Shown here piece by piece: positions 7,035 through 8,292 of a stretch of DNA of 8,292 bases. Source of the DNA: Paracoccaceae bacterium. Lineage in GTDB: Bacteria; Pseudomonadota; Alphaproteobacteria; Rhodobacterales; Rhodobacteraceae. The notes under the pieces were generated by a model. It had not been told where the DNA came from. It searched no databases and saw only the letters and a program-made list of their open reading frames with translations. Both the position numbers and the translations under genes were made by a program. The stretch covers positions 1 to 8,292 of the forward strand of contig WFUK01000152.1 in the NCBI GenBank assembly GCA_015485015.1. The letters run 5' to 3'. How positions within the stretch are numbered: position 1 is the stretch's first letter; the number at the start of each line of letters is the position of its first letter.

Positions 7035-7244
7035 ATGGAAGCAATGGACTGCAACGGCAATGAACTGGCCGACGGCGATAGCGTGATGGTCAATAAAGAC
7101 CTGAAGGTAAAAGGAATGGGCAAAACCCTGAAGCGAGGCTCGATCATCAAAAGCATTCGCACCACAGGCAACCCCGATCAGGTGGAATGCCGCATTGGCA
7201 AAGCCACGATCGTGCTAAAAACCCAGTTTTTGAAAAAATCTTAA
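7035..7244 (+). CDS. PhnA C-terminal domain protein (YjdM-like), zinc ribbon absent
   Basis: Encodes 69 aa. The sequence D.NGNELADGDSV.V.KDLKVKG..KTLKRGSIIK.IR (residues 5-42) followed by CRIGKATIVLKTQFLKKS matches the C-terminal domain of PhnA/YjdM proteins, historically labelled alkylphosphonate utilisation although no phosphonate enzyme activity is established for that domain. Full-length YjdM is about 110 aa and begins with a CxxC zinc ribbon; that half is missing here and no remnant is visible upstream. Stand-alone domain versions of this size do, as I recall, occur in alphaproteobacteria, so it is likely a complete small gene rather than a fragment. Start choice is uncertain: ATG at 7035 (with TGAGA a few bases upstream), TTG at 7023 or ATG at 7044. 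It lies 41 nt before the deacetylase gene on the same strand and may share its transcript. No phosphonate genes are nearby. Confidence 0.85.
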   Translation: MEAMDCNGNELADGDSVMVNKDLKVKGMGKTLKRGSIIKSIRTTGNPDQVECRIGKATIVLKTQFLKKS

Positions 7245-7285
7245 TTAGGTTGTAATGCGCGCGGCAATACGCCAAAACGGTGCCT

Positions 7286-7939
7286 ATGATTGGTAAATCC
7301 GGTATCTGGCTTTTCGGAGCTTTGTTTTTGCTGCAAAGCTGCGTTCAGCCGTTGATGCCTGTTGCGCCATCGGGACCGGATTGCACCGCCCTGCGCTGCG
7401 TCGCCATCACATTTGATGGTGGCCCCACTGGAAATACCGCGGCCATTCTGGATATATTGGCCGAAAATCGCGCCAAAGCTACATTTTTTGTGATCGGTAA
7501 GCAGGTGGAGCGCCAGCCCGAGCTGGTGGCGAGAATGGCAGCCGAGGGGCATGAAATCGGCAACCATAGCTGGAGCCACGTGCCGTTCCCACGGCTTTCG
7601 CAAGCGCAAATCCTGAAAGAACTGGCCGATACCGATGCCGCAATCCAGATAGCCGCCAACGGCTATGCACCAAGGGTTTTCCGGCCGCCCTATGGCAGCT
7701 ATAGCCCCCGTGTCGCCAGTATTATTGCTGATGCGCCAACCTATTGGGATCTGGATCCAAATGATTGGGAAATCACAAGCAGCGCCGAAATCGCGCAGCA
7801 GGTGCAGCAGGCAAGGCCGGGAATGATCGTGCTTTTGCACAGCTTCGCCGGCGCATCGCTGCGGGCCTTGCCCTCGATCCTGCAATCCTTTCAAACCCGA
7901 GGCTATACCATGGTAACCGTCAGCGAGCTGCGCCCGTAG
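7286..7939 (+). CDS. Putative lipoprotein of the polysaccharide deacetylase (NodB) family
   Basis: Encodes 217 aa. An N-terminal signal peptide (hydrophobic core about 7-17) ends in LLQSC with Cys19 as the likely lipidated residue, so the protein is probably periplasmic and membrane-anchored. The NodB fold follows: motif 1 TFDGGP (42-47), motif 2 HSWSH (94-98), motif 3 RPPYG (133-137), motif 4 DLDPNDW (155-161) and motif 5 LLHS (183-186). Family enzymes remove N-acetyl groups from GlcNAc polymers (chitin oligomers, peptidoglycan, exopolysaccharide) using a metal held by Asp-His-His. In motif 1 the usual TFDDGP has its second Asp, a metal ligand, replaced by Gly45, so activity may be reduced or altered. 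Cys33 and Cys38 could form a disulfide. The ATG at 7286 is preferred for its signal peptide; a GTG at 7280 would add two residues. Neither has a good Shine-Dalgarno. The substrate is unknown. Confidence 0.88.
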   Translation: MIGKSGIWLFGALFLLQSCVQPLMPVAPSGPDCTALRCVAITFDGGPTGNTAAILDILAENRAKATFFVIGKQVERQPELVARMAAEGHEIGNHSWSHVPFPRLSQAQILKELADTDAAIQIAANGYAPRVFRPPYGSYSPRVASIIADAPTYWDLDPNDWEITSSAEIAQQVQQARPGMIVLLHSFAGASLRALPSILQSFQTRGYTMVTVSELRP

Positions 7940-7958
7940 GGTGGGGTTTTATCCCACC
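7940..7958. terminator. Palindrome between the convergent deacetylase and cobN genes
   Basis: GGTGGG, a 7-nt loop (GTTTTAT) and CCCACC form a perfect 6-bp GC-rich stem immediately after the deacetylase stop codon and just before the end of cobN. Its position suits a bidirectional terminator. Neither strand has a run of T after the stem, so it is not a canonical intrinsic terminator. Similar GGTGGG..CCCACC palindromes are, from memory, common between genes in roseobacters, so it may instead be a dispersed short repeat. Confidence 0.5.
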
Positions 7959-7964
7959 ACCCGC

Positions 7965-8292
7965 TCACCCTGACAACCCCGCCAAAACCGCCTTGGCCGA
8001 ATTGCTGCGCGGCTGCCACATCCCGCGCTCTATCGCCTCTTCAAACCGCGCCGCCATTTCTTTCAGCGCAGCTGGGTTGGCTTCCTCGATAAAATCGCGC
8101 GTGTCTTCGTCTTCGATATAAGCCGCATAAACCAGATCAAAATGATGGTTCGAAACGGCATTTGTCGTTGCCGCAAAGGCAAACATATAATCCAGCGTTG
8201 CCGCCATTTCAAAAGCGCCTTTATAGCCGTGCCGCTTCGCCCCGTTAATCCATTTCGGGTTCACAGCGCGTGAGCGCACCACACGATTCATC
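7965..8292 (-). CDS. cobN: Cobaltochelatase subunit CobN, 3' end only
   Basis: The last 108 or so residues of CobN, the large subunit of the ATP-dependent aerobic cobaltochelatase (CobNST) that inserts cobalt into hydrogenobyrinic acid a,c-diamide. The full protein is about 1,200-1,300 aa; the rest lies beyond the right edge. The signature NPKWINGAKRHGYKGAFEMAATLDYMFAFAATT and the ending IEEANPAALKEMAARFEEAIERGMWQPRSNSAK.VL are typical of the CobN C-terminus. The reading frame runs to the edge, so the Met at 8291 is internal, not a start. The TGA stop (7965-7967) lies 25 nt from the stop of the convergent deacetylase gene. Together with cobO it marks a cobalamin biosynthesis locus. Confidence 0.95.
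   Translation of the reverse strand, partial: MNRVVRSRAVNPKWINGAKRHGYKGAFEMAATLDYMFAFAATTNAVSNHHFDLVYAAYIEDEDTRDFIEEANPAALKEMAARFEEAIERGMWQPRSNSAKAVLAGLSG

Overview
This window looks like chromosomal DNA from an alphaproteobacterium, most likely a member of the Rhodobacteraceae (roseobacter/Paracoccus group). Three things point there: a BhcR-type IclR regulator, an HrpB helicase with the C-terminal tail I associate with this group, and the aerobic cobalamin genes cobO and cobN close together. The genes are GC-rich with GC-biased third codon positions. The intergenic parts at 1-104 and about 6550-7020 are clearly richer in A+T. I see no CRISPR array, insertion sequence, integrase, rRNA or tRNA.

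Layout. An AT-rich leader (1-104) carries a perfect 14-bp palindrome next to the start of an IclR-family regulator, probably bhcR (105-920, +). It is followed on the same strand by the DEAH-box helicase gene hrpB (967-3408, +). A membrane protein of unknown function (3412-3924, -) meets hrpB tail to tail with a 3-nt gap. That protein gene is divergent from glmS (4095-5918, +), which encodes the glucosamine-6-phosphate synthase that feeds UDP-GlcNAc, peptidoglycan and lipopolysaccharide synthesis. glmS meets cobO (5927-6535, -) tail to tail with an 8-nt gap. Next come about 500 nt of AT-rich DNA without a convincing gene, then two + strand genes: a stand-alone PhnA C-terminal domain protein (7035-7244) and a putative lipoprotein of the NodB/polysaccharide deacetylase fold (7286-7939). 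The window ends inside the 3' end of cobN (7965-8292, -).

How the genes relate. cobO (corrinoid adenosyltransferase) and cobN (large subunit of the aerobic cobaltochelatase) act in neighbouring steps of the same pathway and lie on the same strand. Two unrelated opposite-strand genes and a gene-free stretch separate them, so a usual cobN-cobO neighbourhood appears to have been opened up here. If the first gene is BhcR, the beta-hydroxyaspartate cycle genes (bhcABCD, glyoxylate assimilation) should lie divergently just left of the window. The rest is ordinary housekeeping.

I did not find a strong case for a wholly new system. The points most worth checking are the altered metal site of the deacetylase, the zinc-ribbon-less PhnA protein, the split cob locus with its 10-bp inverted repeats, and the candidate operator in front of the IclR regulator.
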